From: Ovis canadensis
Lineage: Eukaryota > Chordata > Mammalia > Artiodactyla > Bovidae
Reading direction: 5' to 3'
DNA: 64,000 nt
NCBI RefSeq assembly: GCF_042477335.2
Contig: NC_091253.1
Location: forward strand, 95,352,501-95,416,500
A model generated the notes under the pieces. The model was not told where the DNA came from. It saw nothing but the letters and a program-made list of their open reading frames with translations, and searched no databases. The position numbers were made by a program, and so were the translations under genes. This document shows positions 11,381-23,894 of this stretch, piece after piece. Every line of letters begins with the position of its first letter. Position 1 is the first letter of the stretch.

Positions 11381-13420
11381 AGCCAACGGATGTGAAGAGA
11401 ACAGATGGTTGTGCACAGGAGAGAGCTAAAGGACAAGCATGGAAGGGTCATGCATCACTGCTCCCCATATTCTGCTGAGCAGAACTTGGTTTCTTTCTGT
11501 TTTTTGAACAGAGCTTAGTTTCATTAGCTGTATCTAAATGCAAGGAAAGCTTGAACATGTCATGCAACTGTGTGCCTGGAGGAAAGGGGATAACAATTTG
11601 GTGAACAACTAGCTTGTCTTCACCACACTATTTCACTCTTTTGGTCTTGAAAAATAGAGCAGAGCTTCAAAATTGAGATGGAGCAGCATCCAGCATTTTG
11701 CTTAGAATTTTACCATCTAAACCTTCTGTGAGATTCCTTGTGTGTTTCATTCAGAACCGTGAACATAAATCCCAGCCCAAAGATATATGAGATGAGCAAC
11801 CAGTTAATTCATAGGTCTTACTCATTCTGAAAAATATGATAACTGGATTGGGCTGATTTCATATACTGAAGACAATCCTTGCTTTAAAATAAACTGAAAG
11901 AGACCTGGGTTCTATTTATTTAGATGTAAAGAACAGCAATGACAAGAAATATAAATCCTCACCGTTTTAAAGGTTAAACTTCACTTATAGATTGGTTGGT
12001 TAATAGAAACAAATGGGTTTAAAAAATAATCTACTGCAGCTCTCTTAGTAGGGATTACTTTAGGCCCGGTAAACCATACTGATAAGTGGTCATAATTTTT
12101 GTCTCTAATTGTACCACCAAGGTCTGAAATGTCAGCATGTAAATTTTTATCCTGAGGAATTAAAAAAAATAAAACTGTTTAATGAAAAATTCTAATGGGA
12201 AGTGAACACCAATACACATCTACTTAACTTTGAAAGGATAAGTGTGAATTCTCACTAAATCAATATAAATAATACCAGTTATCTCTTGTTAGTGAAAGTG
12301 TCAAACACAGGCAATATATTTCCCACCCAAAGGTGCTCAGATCCAATTTATGATACCTTACTGATCACTCAATTGTAATTGCTCTGGCTTTTGAGTGTTG
12401 ACACGTGGGACATCAGTCATTTTCAGGTATAGAAAGCACAAGAGAACCAGTTCCAAGATAACCATGTCGATGATGGAAGTTTATCACAGAACTGAAAGGG
12501 TCTCAAAATGACAAATCTGTGACATGAATCTGCCATGCAGACATCGCAGATGAATGATGGTACTCTTTTTCTGCTGATTCTATTCTTGACCTCAGAGTTC
12601 TTTACTTATTCCATCTCCAGTAGCATTCTCAATATATCAGAATTAACATGTGTGATGAAACAGTTTTATGATCCTTGGACTAAACTTTGGTGGTCTCATA
12701 AAAACTATTGAAAGGGATGGGAAGTTAAAAACATCCAAAGAAGCTTCATTGTTGAAACTGGGTGGACTTGAGCCTCCAACCCTCAACAAGGACCCTGGAT
12801 CCTCAGACATTAAGTCACACTTGGATGGGGCTGAGCAAACTTAACTGGAGTCCTGAGGCACATGGCAGGTCTGAATTCTCTGCACACAGCAGCCATCTGG
12901 CTTTGGTTTGAGCCCAGTAGTTTGGGTTTTTCAAGGGAATAAACCTAAGCTTCTTAGGCTTGTGGAGAATGACCAGAATCGCCAGACCCCAAACCAAGGG
13001 AACCAGCATGGTTTTACATTCTTGAGAGCAAGTTACCTTTTTCACAATTAGAAAAAAGTTAGGCTTCCCAAGGCTTAGCAAGTGAAAGCAACTTTAATTA
13101 GTGAAATTAATCCCCATTTACCCTATGTAGAATGTATCAAAGTCTCATCTTACTGGCAATCAGGGTACATTAAAATGTCAAGGCTGAAAAGGACCTTAAA
13201 GAAAATATGGTTAGGAGGTAAACTACTTTTTAACCACAGGACTCCTGATATAGGCAAAATCATATAAGAGATCCCAATATGCAAGGGAAGTGGTGGAGAT
13301 GAAGCCAGGAAAGCAGAACCAAATCCAACCTCCTTGGCACCTTATCCTGTCTTGAAACAACTCTGCTTTATAAACCCCTGCCCTAGACCCATAAATTTAG
13401 AGATAAGGAAGCAGGCCTTT
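11381..13420. other. Unique intergenic sequence
   Basis: About 2 kb of single-copy DNA. Short open frames (for example 88 codons on minus at about 12815-13081) show no conserved motif. I see no repeat or RNA gene. Confidence 0.5.
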
Positions 13421-13423
13421 TTA

Positions 13424-13480
<57 letters not shown>

Positions 13481-13483
13481 TAT
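13424..13483. repeat. (AT)n microsatellite
   Basis: About 28 uninterrupted TA/AT units flanked by TTTATATTTAT and AAAATATATATAATG. Expected to be length-polymorphic and able to form cruciforms. Confidence 0.95.
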
Positions 13484-14825
13484 AATGAATGGGATTTATA
13501 ATGAATGGAAATCACTAAAACACAGTGGCCACTGAAAAATGCGTTAGCTTCTTTCTGTTGAAAACACCAGAGACCATGAGAGAAGGCCAGAAACAGAAAG
13601 GTTTAGAGGAGGTAAGATACATTGGGATGCCCGTGGCTTTCAAGGCAGTTTGGTGAATGACTGTTTTATGTTATTAGTATGGTCACCAATTGCCAGGAAA
13701 TAACATCAACAGAGGGACCAGGTCAGGGTTTGAATTATAGGTAGGGCAACTCAACTGCAATAGACCACACTACACGCCTGGTAAAGCCAAGAAGCCAAGT
13801 TGGCCTTGCTGGATGAACCCCAGGATAATTCATCTGCCAGGGAGTATGTATTATGTAAATGTATTTGTTTGCTGAGTGGCTGAATAGCAGGCTCCAAAGC
13901 TGTTTCTTCAGACCACCTTTTTCCAAAGTGTGTTTGTGGTAGTCCTGTTGTTCACCAAGGAATTTGGCTTTCCATCTTTGAAGCGCGTGGCAGAATTAAG
14001 CTTCACTTTTGACACTGAAGTTGGACATAGCATTATTATTTGCCTTGGCCAATGAGATTTGACAGAAAGAGATGAATATCACCTTCTGGAGGAATGTTTA
14101 GAAGTAGAGAATGGTTTGCTAAATATCTTTGACATTGTTGTAGTGACCATGAAAAAAAATCCAACTCACACTCTTCTCCACATGAACATAGTCAATGGAA
14201 CGTCCTCCTGAACTACATTAGACAAGTATTCTGAGTGATAAATAAAGTTTATCATGTTAAACCCCTGATATTTTGGCGTAACCTCTTACTGTGGGATGAC
14301 CAAGCACATCTTAACTACTATGATCTTGGGAAAGATGTTAGATGTAAAATGGCAACATGGACAAATACATTTGGGACATAGCAATTAACACTTTCCTTCT
14401 GCAGGATTTTTGAAAGTCCTCACTATGCTAATATTAACTGTGAGTTTCCAAGAATGTAATATAGCAAGTAGTGCTTCTCTAACTTGTGTGACTCCATTTT
14501 TTGTTTTATCCTATGAAGATTTCCCAATGAAAGATGACCTTAGAAAAATTAATATATATTGAAAAGGATGTAATATACACTGGCAAATGCACCTTCAAAT
14601 TAGAGGAGTGTGTGTGTGTACATGTGTGTGTGAGAGAGTGAGAGAAGGAGAGAGGACCAAAGAGGAAATAAGAGAAAGAGATGTAGTAAGAGGAAATCTT
14701 TCCATTTTAAATTTATTTTCTGTTCTACTTCATTTGCATGAAGAAGAATTTTATTAATACTTCTAAATTTAAGAACATTTCTGTTTGCTTTAGTGAGTGA
14801 ATTGGTTAGTAAGGTTTTATAATTA
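13484..14825. other. Unique sequence with a possible ancient repeat trace
   Basis: About 1.3 kb. The stretch near 14040-14300 (GCCAATGAGA, then GTGATAAATAAAGTTTATCATG, then TGATATTTTGGCGTAAC) resembles the end of an ancient interspersed repeat, but I cannot name the family safely. A GT/GA-rich low-complexity patch is at 14607-14660. No gene seen. Confidence 0.4.
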
Positions 14826-14987
14826 TGCCTGCTGTATGCTGCTGCTGCTGCTGCTGCTAAGTCACTTCAATCGTGTCCAACTCTGTGTGACCCCATAGAC
14901 GTCAGCCCACCAGGCTCCGCTACCCCTGGAATTCTCCAGGCAAGAACACTGGAGTGGATTGCCATTGCCTTCACTGTGCCTGCTGTA
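14826..14987 (-). mobile_element. Bov-A2 SINE, truncated to one monomer, with perfect TSD
   Basis: Antisense Bov-A2 monomer (14837-14976) beginning with a (TGC)n tract and ending at GGATTGCCATTGCCTTCAC. The perfect 11-bp TSD TGCCTGCTGTA occurs at 14826-14836 and 14977-14987. The right TSD copy ends with the TA that borders the adjacent mariner-type hairpin. Confidence 0.93.
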
Positions 14988-15039
14988 CAGGGTTGGCCAA
15001 AAAGTCTTTTATGGAAAACCTCTAACTTTTTGGTCAACC
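14988..15039. mobile_element. Miniature mariner-type element (inverted-repeat hairpin)
   Basis: The left arm GGTTGGCCAAAAAGT (14991-15005) and right arm ACTTTTTGGTCAACC (15025-15039) are inverted repeats with one mismatch, separated by only 19 bases. TA dinucleotides border the unit (14986-14987 and 15040-15041), as expected for Tc1/mariner insertion. The arm sequence matches the ends of ruminant mariner elements (GGTTGGCCAAAAAGT family). No transposase remains. Confidence 0.8.
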
Positions 15040-15226
15040 TAGGGTGTTTTGCATAATAAATAATGTAGTGATTTCAGACACAATTACACACCATGATTAA
15101 AATTCTATACTTCTTTTAAAGATTAGGCAAATTACAATAAGGTGAAATGTTAGACTCAGAATTTTAAAATGCTTTTTTCTAAGTATAAAAATTTATTTTT
15201 TCTCAAAAGGATAGACCATGTCATTG

Positions 15227-17060
15227 TTGTTCAGTTGCTCAGTCATATCCGATTCTTTGTGACCCCATGGACTGAAGCACGCCAAGCTACCCTCTCCTTC
15301 ACCATCTCCCAGAGCTTGCTCAAACTCATGTCCATTGAATCGGTGATGCCATCCAACCAACTAATCCTCTGTCATCCCCTTCTCCTCCTGCCCTCAATCT
15401 TTCCCAGCATCAGGGTCTTTTCAAATGAGTCAGTTCTTCCCATCAGGTGGCCAAAGTGTTGGAGCTTCAGTTTCAGCATCAATCCTTCCAATGAATATTC
15501 AGGACTGATTTCCTTCAGGATGGACTGGTTGGATCTCCTTGCAGTCCAAGGGACTCTCAAAGAGTCTTCTCCAACACCACAGTTCAAAAGCATCAATTAT
15601 TGAGAGCGCTCAACCCCTGCTTTATAGTCCAACACTCACACCTGTACATGACCACTGGGAAAACCATAGCTTTGACTATACAGACATTTGTCAGTAAAGT
15701 AATGTCTCTCCTTTTTAATATGCTATCTAGATTTGTCATCACTTATCTCCCAAGGAGCAAGCGTCTTTTAATTTCATGGCTGCACTTACCATCTGCAGTG
15801 ATTTGGGAGCCCCCCAAAATAAAGTCTTTCGCTGTTTCCATTGTTTCCCCATCTGTTTGCCATGAAGTGATGGGACCAGATGCCATGATCTTAGTTTTCT
15901 GAATGTTGAGTTTTAAGCCAACTTTTTCACTCTCCTCTTTCACTTTCATCAAGAGGCTCTTTAGTTCTTTGCTTTCAGCCATAATGGTGGTATCATCTGC
16001 ATATCTGAAGTTACTGATATTTCTCCCAGCAATCTTGATTCCAGCTTGTGCTTCATCCAGCCCAGCATTTCTCATGATGTACTCTTCATATTAGTTAAAT
16101 AAGCAGAGTGACAGTATACGGCTTTGATGTACTTCTTTCCTAATTTTGAACCAGTCCGTTGTTCCATGTCCAGTTCTAATAGTTGCTTCTTGACCTGTAT
16201 ACAGATTTCTCAGGAGACAGGTCAGGTAGTCTGATATTCCCATGTCCTTAAGAATTTTCCAGTTTATTGTGATCCACACAGTCAAAGGTTTTAACATAAT
16301 CAATGAAACAAGTAGATGTTTTTCTGGAATTCTCTTGCTTTTTTGATGCTCCAACAGAGTTGGTAATTTGATCTCTGGTTCCTCTGCCTTTTTCTTAATC
16401 CAGCTTGTACATCTGGAAGTTCTTGACTCACATACTGCTGAAGCCTAGCTTGGAGAATTTTGAGCATGACCTTGCTAGCATGTGAAATGAATACAATTGT
16501 GTTGTAGTTTGAGCATTCTTTGGCATTGCCTTTCTTCAGGATTGGAATGAAAACTGACCTTTTTCAGTCCTGTGGCCACTGCTGAGTTTTCCAAATTTGC
16601 TGGCATATTGATTGCAGCACCTTAATAGCACCAGCTTTTAAAATTTTAAATAGCTCATCTGGAATTCTGTCACCTCCACTAGCTTGGTTGTTAGTGATGC
16701 TTCCTAAGGCCCACTTGACTTTACATTCCAGGATATCTGCCTCTAGGTGAGTGACCACACCATTAGCATCATTTTTGTACAGTTCTTCTGTGTATTCTGG
16801 CCACCTCTTCTTAATATCTTCTGCTTCTGTTAGGTCCATACCATTTCTGTCCTTAATTGCACCCGTCTTTGCATGAAATGTTCCCTTAGAATCTCTATTT
16901 TTTTGAAGAGATCTCTAGTCTTTCCAATGCTATGGTTTTCCTCTATTTCTTTGCTGTGTTCACTTTGAAAGGCTTTCTTATCTCTCCTTGCCATCCTTTG
17001 GAACTCTGCATTCAGATGAGTATATCTTCCCTTTAGCTCTGTAATGTTGGTAATAAAAAG
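15227..17060 (-). mobile_element. BovB (RTE) LINE, long 5'-truncated copy
   Basis: About 1.8 kb on minus. Reading from 17060 down: the linker after the endonuclease (HLNAEFQRMARRDKKAF, GKTRDLFKKIE), the pre-RT segment (KRWPEYTEELYKND, LFKILKAGAIKVL, QQIWKTQQWPQD), the RT palm with the catalytic YADD box (FRYADDTTIMAES), the C-terminal region (LRVPWTARRSNQS) and the 3' UTR. The frame is interrupted by several stops and frameshifts, so no functional protein is possible. The endonuclease domain is missing. Confidence 0.93.
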
Positions 17061-17680
17061 TTGATGTTTGTGTATTTCTAAGGTTGACATGACTAGGTTG
17101 TTTTTAAAGCCTTATGAAAAATCAAAGTCCCATGTGGTTTGCAGCTTTTAATGACACTAAAAGAGTTTGGGAAGACATAATGATCTCAGACTATTTCAGT
17201 GTTGTTTAGTACCTGATTTTCTTTGTGCACTAGTGAATGCAGATAAAAACAAATATACACTTTGACCAAGTTCTAGTAATTCTTCTCCTCATATTCTCTT
17301 GAATTTTTCTCTATTAATTCCATTTCCAAACCAATTAGAGTAGCTTATTTACTTCCCAGAGCTAAAGTAGATGTAATTCTAGAAATTATCAAATAACTTA
17401 GAGCTATGTTGAATTCTATAACACAGGCTATCTTCAAAAGTATCTGTCACAACTTACAAGATGATCTCTAATAAGGTCAATAGATACTTCTTAAATAATT
17501 GGGCTAAGTACTTGGGTCAAACAAGAGGCAATACAGTATTCCTGACAAGTCTGAGAAGAAAGCACTTTCCTACATAAAACAATTTGACAGTAATAAAAAG
17601 CAGTATAGAACCAGGTGCTAAATATTAGTGGAGTCTATATAGTAATATAAAAATTCAGAAATGGTAGACAAAATGGGTCA
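17061..17680. other. Unique A/T-rich sequence
   Basis: About 600 bases, A/T-rich. It may include degraded L1 near its right end. No gene seen. Confidence 0.45.
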
Positions 17681-17904
17681 CTATCAAAATGGCCTACTAT
17701 ATCCTGTATATCAGCAATAATCATTTAGAAAATTTAATAGAAAAAAGAGATTCAATTCATAATAGGAAAGGAAGGAAGAAAGGAATAGAGGCAATGAAGG
17801 AGAGAGGAAGGAATAAATCAGAATCCTTATTCACTGATGCTGGGAATGTTAAATGGTTACTGTGGAAAACAGTCTGGCAGTTCTTCAGTAAGTTAAACAT
17901 AGAA

Positions 17905-18172
17905 TTAGCTGCTGCTGCTAAGTCGCTTCAGTCATGTCCGACTCTGTGTGACCCCCTAGACGGCAGCCCACCAGGCTCCCCTATCCCTGGGATTCTCCAG
18001 GCAAGAATACTGGAGTGGGTTGCCATTTCCTTCTCCAATGCATAAAAGTGAAAAGTGAAAGTGAAGTCACTCAGTCGTGTCCGACTCTTAGCGACCAAAT
18101 GGACTGCAGCCCACCAGGCTCCTCCATCCATGGGATTTTCCAGGCAAGAGTACTGGTGTGGGGTGCCATACG
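17905..18172 (-). mobile_element. Bov-A2 SINE inside L1
   Basis: Antisense dimeric Bov-A2: (GCT)n start, two BovB-derived monomers separated by the AAAGTGAAAAGTGAAAGTGA spacer. It splits the L1 between AACATAGAATTA and CAAATTTCACTA, so it is younger than the L1. Confidence 0.92.
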
Positions 18173-18437
18173 ACTCAGCAAATTTCACTACCAAAATCAA
18201 TGAAAACAGTCATTAAAAAATTGTGTGCAAGTGTTTATAGCAGCATTATTCACATTAGTCAAGAGGTGGGGACAACCCAAATGATGAATGAATAAGCTAA
18301 ATGTATATCCATGCAATGAAACATCATTCAGTCATAGGAAGGAATGAAATACTGATATAAACCACAGCATGGGTGAGCATCAAGAATGTTATGCTAAGTG
18401 CAATAAGCCATACGCAAGGACAGATATGTGTGATTTA

Positions 18438-18545
18438 ACCCATTCCAGTTTTCTTGCCTGGAGAACCCCATGGTCAGAGAAGCCTGGTAAGTTACAGTCC
18501 ATGTTGTTGCAGAGCCAAGCATGACTGTGCAACTAACTCTCTGTT
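18438..18545 (+). mobile_element. Bov-A-type SINE fragment
   Basis: AACCCATTCCAGTTTTCTTG through GGTAAGTTACAGTCCATG to AAGCATGACTGTGCAACTAAC is the BovB-derived half of a Bov-tA/Bov-A SINE without its head. It sits within L1 sequence. Confidence 0.8.
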
Positions 18546-18859
18546 CCATGAAATCCTTTAGAGACAGAAAGCACATTTGTGATTCCCAGAAACTGGGGAG
18601 AAGAGCTGCCTAACGGGTGCAGGGTTTCCTTCTGAAGTGAGGAAAATGCTTTGGTACTAGATAGTGGTGTTGGTTGTACGACATGTGAACGTAGTTAAGG
18701 CCGCTGAATTGCACACTTCAAAATGGTTAAAATGACTAATTTTATAGTATGTTTATTTAGCCATAATAATTTTAAAAGCAAGGAAAAGCTGAAAGGATAG
18801 CAATTATTGGGAAGGATTTATATCCCTAGGTAACATAAAACTACAAAAATTAACTGAAT

Positions 18860-19310
18860 ATTGTACATGTGCTGGAATAAATGATAGACTAAGGGAGAAA
18901 AGTGTAAATCTTCCAAAATAAGCTCAAAGTTTTAAAGTATTTAGTATGTAATATAGTCTTTAGGAGGACAATTCTAATTATTTTATAAATTATTACATAG
19001 TAATTGATGGATAAAATTAATTGATTAAAGAATTTAATGCAAAAAAATAAGAGTAACTATAAAAATATTGATGAATGTCTGTATAAATTTTGAATAAAGA
19101 AAATCATTTATAAACTTAACATTAAAATATAATGATAAATGAGAAAGTCTGACTATCTAAAATGTTAAAATACATGTTTTTTTTTTTAACTTTATACAAT
19201 AGAATCGAAAGGTAAAAGATGAATGGGAAAACATTTGCAGCATATATGACAAAGGCTTATTATCCTCAATAAATAAAGAGATGCTTAAAAAGGGAAACAT
19301 TTAAGACATT
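18860..19310 (+). repeat. Probable old L1 fragment, sense
   Basis: A/T-rich sequence ending in GAATGGGAAAACATTTGCAGCATATATGACAAAGGCTTATTATCC, which has the order of the L1 ORF2 region 'gggagaagatatttgcaaatcatatatctgataagg'. The left part is too diverged to be sure. Confidence 0.45.
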
Positions 19311-19964
19311 TTGACATGAGTTACCAAATAAGTTTTTTTTACATTCTTTTAGAAGTTGCAATGAAAAAACTGAGTTGGTTTTCAGTTACTCTAGTTTTCC
19401 ATGTACCACACAGTTCTCTCAAAGCATCTGCTTTGCTCCTCAACTCCACAAATCTCTCTCCCCAAATGAGTGATTTGCTTTCATTTTTTGCCTCTTCTCC
19501 AATCTTCCTGGGTATGTCCTTCCTACTACGGTTTCACTAGATTTCTCCATTCCAGTATCCGTGGCATTAGGTATTGGTCTTTACACAGGAAGAGCTGTCT
19601 GCCTCACCAACACAGGGAATGATTCAGGCCACTTTTCTTACAGTGAACACAACCAAGTGGAAACTGAAACAAAGAGAAAAAAATTGTGGTAAACGTCATG
19701 TGACAGCAGCCGCATGGCTTTTGAGCACTTTTATGATTCCCACAGCTAATTGGAAGGCGGGAACCCGGAGTGCTTAAGTTCATGAAGTGAAATAGGTAGG
19801 CTCAGAGCCATGGTATACATATATACACATATATATGTTTTTACCAACAATTCCCCCTTACACACACACAAAATTGAGATACACATTTATAAGGTCAACC
19901 TACTGATTTCAGACTTGTTCAATATATCATCAGATTATGGGGAAACAGTGCTTCAGTGAGTGAA
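19311..19964. other. Unique intergenic sequence
   Basis: About 650 bases with a small TA/CA-rich patch at 19815-19875. No gene or named repeat recognised. Confidence 0.5.
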
Positions 19965-20196
19965 AATATTAATTGTTGCTGTTTAGTAGCTAAGTCATGT
20001 CCAGCTCTTGCAACCTCATGGACTATAGCCCTTCAGGTTCCTCTTTCCATGGAATTTCCCAGGCAAGAATACTGTAGTGGGTTGCCATTTCCTTACCTAG
20101 GGGGGTCTTCCCAACCCAGGGATTGAACTCACATCTCCTACATTGGCAGATGGATTCTTTACTACTGGGCCACCAGAGAAATCCTTAATATTAATT
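19965..20196 (-). mobile_element. Bov-tA SINE with perfect TSD
   Basis: Antisense Bov-tA (19975-20186) from AAGTCATGTCCAGCTCTTG to GGCCACCAGAGAAATCC. The perfect 10-bp TSD AATATTAATT is at 19965-19974 and 20187-20196. Confidence 0.92.
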
Positions 20197-20442
20197 AATC
20201 AATTGCAATATACATTAATATTAACATATTAATAAAATTAATATCAGTTTTAAGCCAGACTATTTGGTAAGCTAATATATGAGTGGAGAGCTATTTTTAC
20301 ATGTCTGTTGGTATGGTGCATTAAAATTAATTTTTTCTATTTTATCACACACCTTATTGTAATCAGTATTTGCTTTGTACCTTGTAGCTCAGCACTTCTG
20401 TTGAGTAATATATTTTCCTAAATTTAATTTGTGTACACCTAT

Positions 20443-20660
20443 GCTCCCTGGTGGCTCAGAGGGTAAAGCATCTGCCTGCAATGTGGGAGACCCGGGTTCG
20501 ATCCCTGGGTTGGGAAGATCCCCTGGAGAAGGACATGGCAACCCACTCCAGTATTCTTGCCTGGAGAATTCCATGGACAGAGGAGCCTGGTGGGCTACAG
20601 TCCACGGAGTCGCAGAGTCGGACACGACTGAGCGACTTCACTCGCTTCACTCACTCACTC
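20443..20660 (+). mobile_element. Bov-tA SINE, well preserved
   Basis: Full sense copy: CTCCCTGGTGGCTCAGAGGG head, box-B-like GGTTCGATCCC, tail GTCGCAGAGTCGGACACGAC followed by a (TTCACTC)n stretch. The low divergence suggests a young insertion. The open frames crossing it on both strands are SINE sequence, not genes. Confidence 0.93.
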
Positions 20661-21382
20661 ATGCTGCCTGTCTAGACTGTGTGTCTGGGGCAGAGATGTG
20701 TTGTAGCATTTTGATCATATCTCTTACAGTGAAGCCCTCTATTCCTTTGGTCTCCAGTGTTTCCCTTGGTTGTACTAACCACATTCAAGCAGCACTGGGC
20801 AATTCTACTGACAAACTAGAACTCTTGTGTTCTAAAACTTTTGCTAAGAAAATTGATCTAGCAGCATGTCAATGCCAAGGAATATCTATTCAGCACTTGT
20901 TTGATTTGGATGCTATCTACTTGTAGTGGTGGTTACTAGATATATCAATCTACAGATTTAATGATTCAGCAGACACACATTATATGAGTTCCATGAAGTA
21001 CCATACTGTTCTAGCAATTTTCCTTTAACAGGTTTATGGCCAGGCTTTCTATTAATTTAATCCTATTTTTTTTACATTATGCTTTTGTTTTGTTTTGTCT
21101 CTTATTTTTCAACCTTTTTTTTTTTAAAATTTTATTGACTAGGGTTTTTTTTTTTTTTTTTCTCGGATGGGTGATTTTTCTATTCAGAATGGTCTTTAGT
21201 TGAATGTGGTTCCAAAGGGACAAAACTGCTGAAATTATTAACCTTTTAATTCCAATTTATCCATGAGATTATCAGTAAGAAAATTGTCCATTTAATTCTA
21301 TTAGAAACTGAGAAAGGAAAATATGAAGTTAATCGCAGAAACTGCAAAAACCATATGCTGTAATCTAAAGAAGAAATTATTG
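20661..21382. other. Unique sequence with T-rich tracts
   Basis: About 720 bases. T-runs at 21113-21124 and 21144-21160 flank a short segment and may be remains of poly(A) tails of lost antisense retrocopies. No gene seen. Confidence 0.45.
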
Positions 21383-21585
21383 GCTCAGATGGTATAGAAT
21401 CTGCCTGCAATATGGGAGACCTGGGCGCAATCCTGGGTCAGGGAGATCCCCTGGAGAAAGGAATGGCAACCCACTCCAGTATTCTTGCCTGGAGAATTCC
21501 ATGGACAGAGGCGCGTGGTGGGTTATAGTCCATGCGATCGCAAAGTCGGACATGACTGAGCAACTAACACTTCCACTTTCACCAC
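21383..21585 (+). mobile_element. Bov-tA SINE, slightly 5'-truncated
   Basis: Sense copy starting within the tRNA-like head (TTGGCTCAGATGGTATAGAATC) and ending with GTCGGACATGACTGAGCAACTAAC. The usual box-B GGTTCGATC is altered to GGGCGCAATC. Confidence 0.88.
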
Positions 21586-21589
21586 TTAT

Positions 21590-23478
21590 AATAAAAGGTT
21601 CATACAGAGTCCAGTTAGTGAAAGATACAGATATCAGAAACATTAGGGAAGCAATAGTTATTCCAAGAAGATGGAATTGAATATATTGTTTGCAAAAAGA
21701 GTCCTAAACACACATTTCAAATATAAAACAAGTCAATGGGAAAATATGACTTGGTTTCCAACTACACTTTCAGGAACACAACTATTACATAAAAGCCACC
21801 TGTGGTGAATCTTTATCTTTTCCATTTTTATTGTGGTAGATTATGTCTCTTTTAAATTAAAAAATATTCTTAAAGACACCCTTTCACTAGTGAAATGACA
21901 AAAGTCATTCACCTTCTAAAACTGTCTCATTTTATACCACTTCATGTTGTAAGCTAACAAACATGGCTTCAAGGCTTCAACCAGCCAGAAAGACAAAATT
22001 AGTTTTTGAAGGTTGAAAATGAATGTGTTGCCTGTCCAATCTTGCGTAGATATGAACTCGAATTCTTTAAGCAAAGTAAAACTTGAACTTGTTAGTTTCA
22101 CAAAGTATTTTTTACTTATATTCTATATTTTTAAAAAAAAGACAACACACTTGAATGAAGATCATGATAGACAGTTACATCTGAGATGTAAGAAAAATTC
22201 TGGCTTTACGAAGGTGTCAACATAATCAGTAAAAAATTATTTTTGATGACATGAAGAGGAAAAGTGTTAGCAGAATGAGAAGAATTTTTGAACAGCAGAT
22301 ACACAGCAAAGTCCTTTTCCCCTGTCTGCCAAATGTACCCACACTTGTCATCAGTGAATGCAATTACATTTTTTTTTAACAATACAGAAGAGACTTTTGG
22401 CAGTCAATAAGGGCTAATTTTTTCTTCACTTGCATACTCCTTTTAGCCACTGTGAAGATGTGAGCTGAAAGATGTTCATAGGGTTGACTTGTCCCTCAAA
22501 TATGAATATGTGAAGAAATTGAAACAGAACTTGGAAACTGAAAGATATAATGCACTGTTTTACATATGAACACAGTCTTGGCCAAAAGGTTAAATCACTT
22601 AAGGGTAAAATAGTCCCTTCTGCTATTCTTGTACGTTTTTTAGACAAATGAAAGTTTATTTTTTGGACAAAGAAAAAAATGATAAAATAACAAAAATCTC
22701 TTCATAACCTTCTTAGGCAACAAATAGTGTAAAACTTAACAGTTGCAATCTATATAGTGTAATCAGAATTACATGGCAAGAATTTATAGTGCTTTTCAAT
22801 GCATATTCACATTTGTTATCTTCCATGCAACTCAGATAAGCATCCTGATATATTTTAGTTGCGTAAATGTTAAATGTATCATGATCTTTGGATTGTTCAT
22901 TGGTCTGTGGTCACTTTGATGAAGAAAAATGTGTGGAGAAATCAAATTCGCTCAGTCTTATTTGTTCTTAACACCACATCACACAGACACATTCACACAC
23001 ACACACATGCACAGTATTTCTTGAAGTGGTTGGGTTCAATGAGAATGAGAATGTTTCAAAACTATAAAACTCAGAATTAATGAAACAATCTAGTTTTCAT
23101 AGTTACTGATTAATCAGGTAGGGAAAATCTGACATTGGAAGGCTGGGTACAATAGCGTACAAGCCTGCATTTTTCTGCAACTCCAGTAATTACTGGTTAG
23201 ACCTTCTAATACTGTTAGTACTGTGGCAAAGTGGAAAATATCTTATTTCTAACTGGAATTCAAATTTACCATTAAAATGAACCATGCTGTTCCTGCCATC
23301 CTCTATCCCTTATTTATCAAGATAACTTATACGGCAAATATTTTTATCTATTTACCTAAGTATTTAAAAGTCAATCTTTGTTGAATTAAATTTTTTGAGA
23401 TCCTGGTGTTCTTAGCATTAGTTAAATTGCACTCCTGGGACAAAACACACTTCAGCAAAATATTTGCACTTAACTTCC
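21590..23478. other. Unique A/T-rich sequence
   Basis: About 1.9 kb single-copy DNA with a short (CA)n run near 22988-23007. No gene, RNA or recognisable repeat. Confidence 0.5.
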
Positions 23479-23479
23479 C

Positions 23480-23890
23480 ATCATGTATGGATGTGAGAGT
23501 TAGACCATAAAGAACGCTGAGTGTGGAAAAATTGATGCTTTTGAACTGTGGTGTTGGAGAAGACTCTTGAGAGTCCCTTGGACTGCGAGGAGATCCAACC
23601 AGTCAATCCTAAAGGAAATCAAGCCTGAGTATTTATTGGAAAAAGTGATGCTGACACTAAAGCTCCAATACTATGACCACCTGATGCAAAGAGCTGATTC
23701 ATTGGGAAAGACCTTACTGCTGGGGAAGCTTGAGAGATGAGGAGAAGGGAGTGACAGTGGATGAAATGGTTGGATGGCATCGCTGACAAGGTGGACATGA
23801 ATTTGAGCAAACTCTGGGATATACTGAAGGACAGGGAAGCCTGGTGTGCTGCGGTCCAAAGAGTCAAATATGACTTAGCAACTGAACAAC
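23480..23890 (+). mobile_element. BovB LINE 3' fragment, diverged
   Basis: Sense copy from CATGTATGGATGTGAGAGTT (C-terminal YGCESW region) through GAGTCCCTTGGACTGCGAGG and the 3' UTR to GCAACTGAACAAC. It carries more substitutions and small indels than other BovB copies here, so it is probably one of the older ones. Confidence 0.88.
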
Positions 23891-23894
23891 AACA

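Larger units (their letters stand above)
17690..18780 (+). repeat. Old L1 fragment (ORF2 end and 3' UTR), sense, interrupted by SINEs
   Basis: Sense L1 landmarks occur in order around two SINE insertions: AATGGTTACTGTGGAAAACAG, AGTGTTTATAGCAGCATTATTC, GAATGAATAAGCTAAATG, GGTGAGCATCAAGAATGTTATG, GATTCCCAGAAACTGGGGAG, ATTGCACACTTCAAAATGG. The last is typical of L1M 3' regions. Heavily diverged. Confidence 0.75.

Noticed and set aside
14988-15040. Rho-independent terminator
   Set aside because: A stem followed by T-rich DNA, but in a mammalian genome; the arms match mariner ends with TA borders.
20443-20660. tRNA gene with A and B boxes
   Set aside because: The tRNA-like part is the head of a Bov-tA SINE; no cloverleaf with an intact anticodon arm and acceptor stem is visible.
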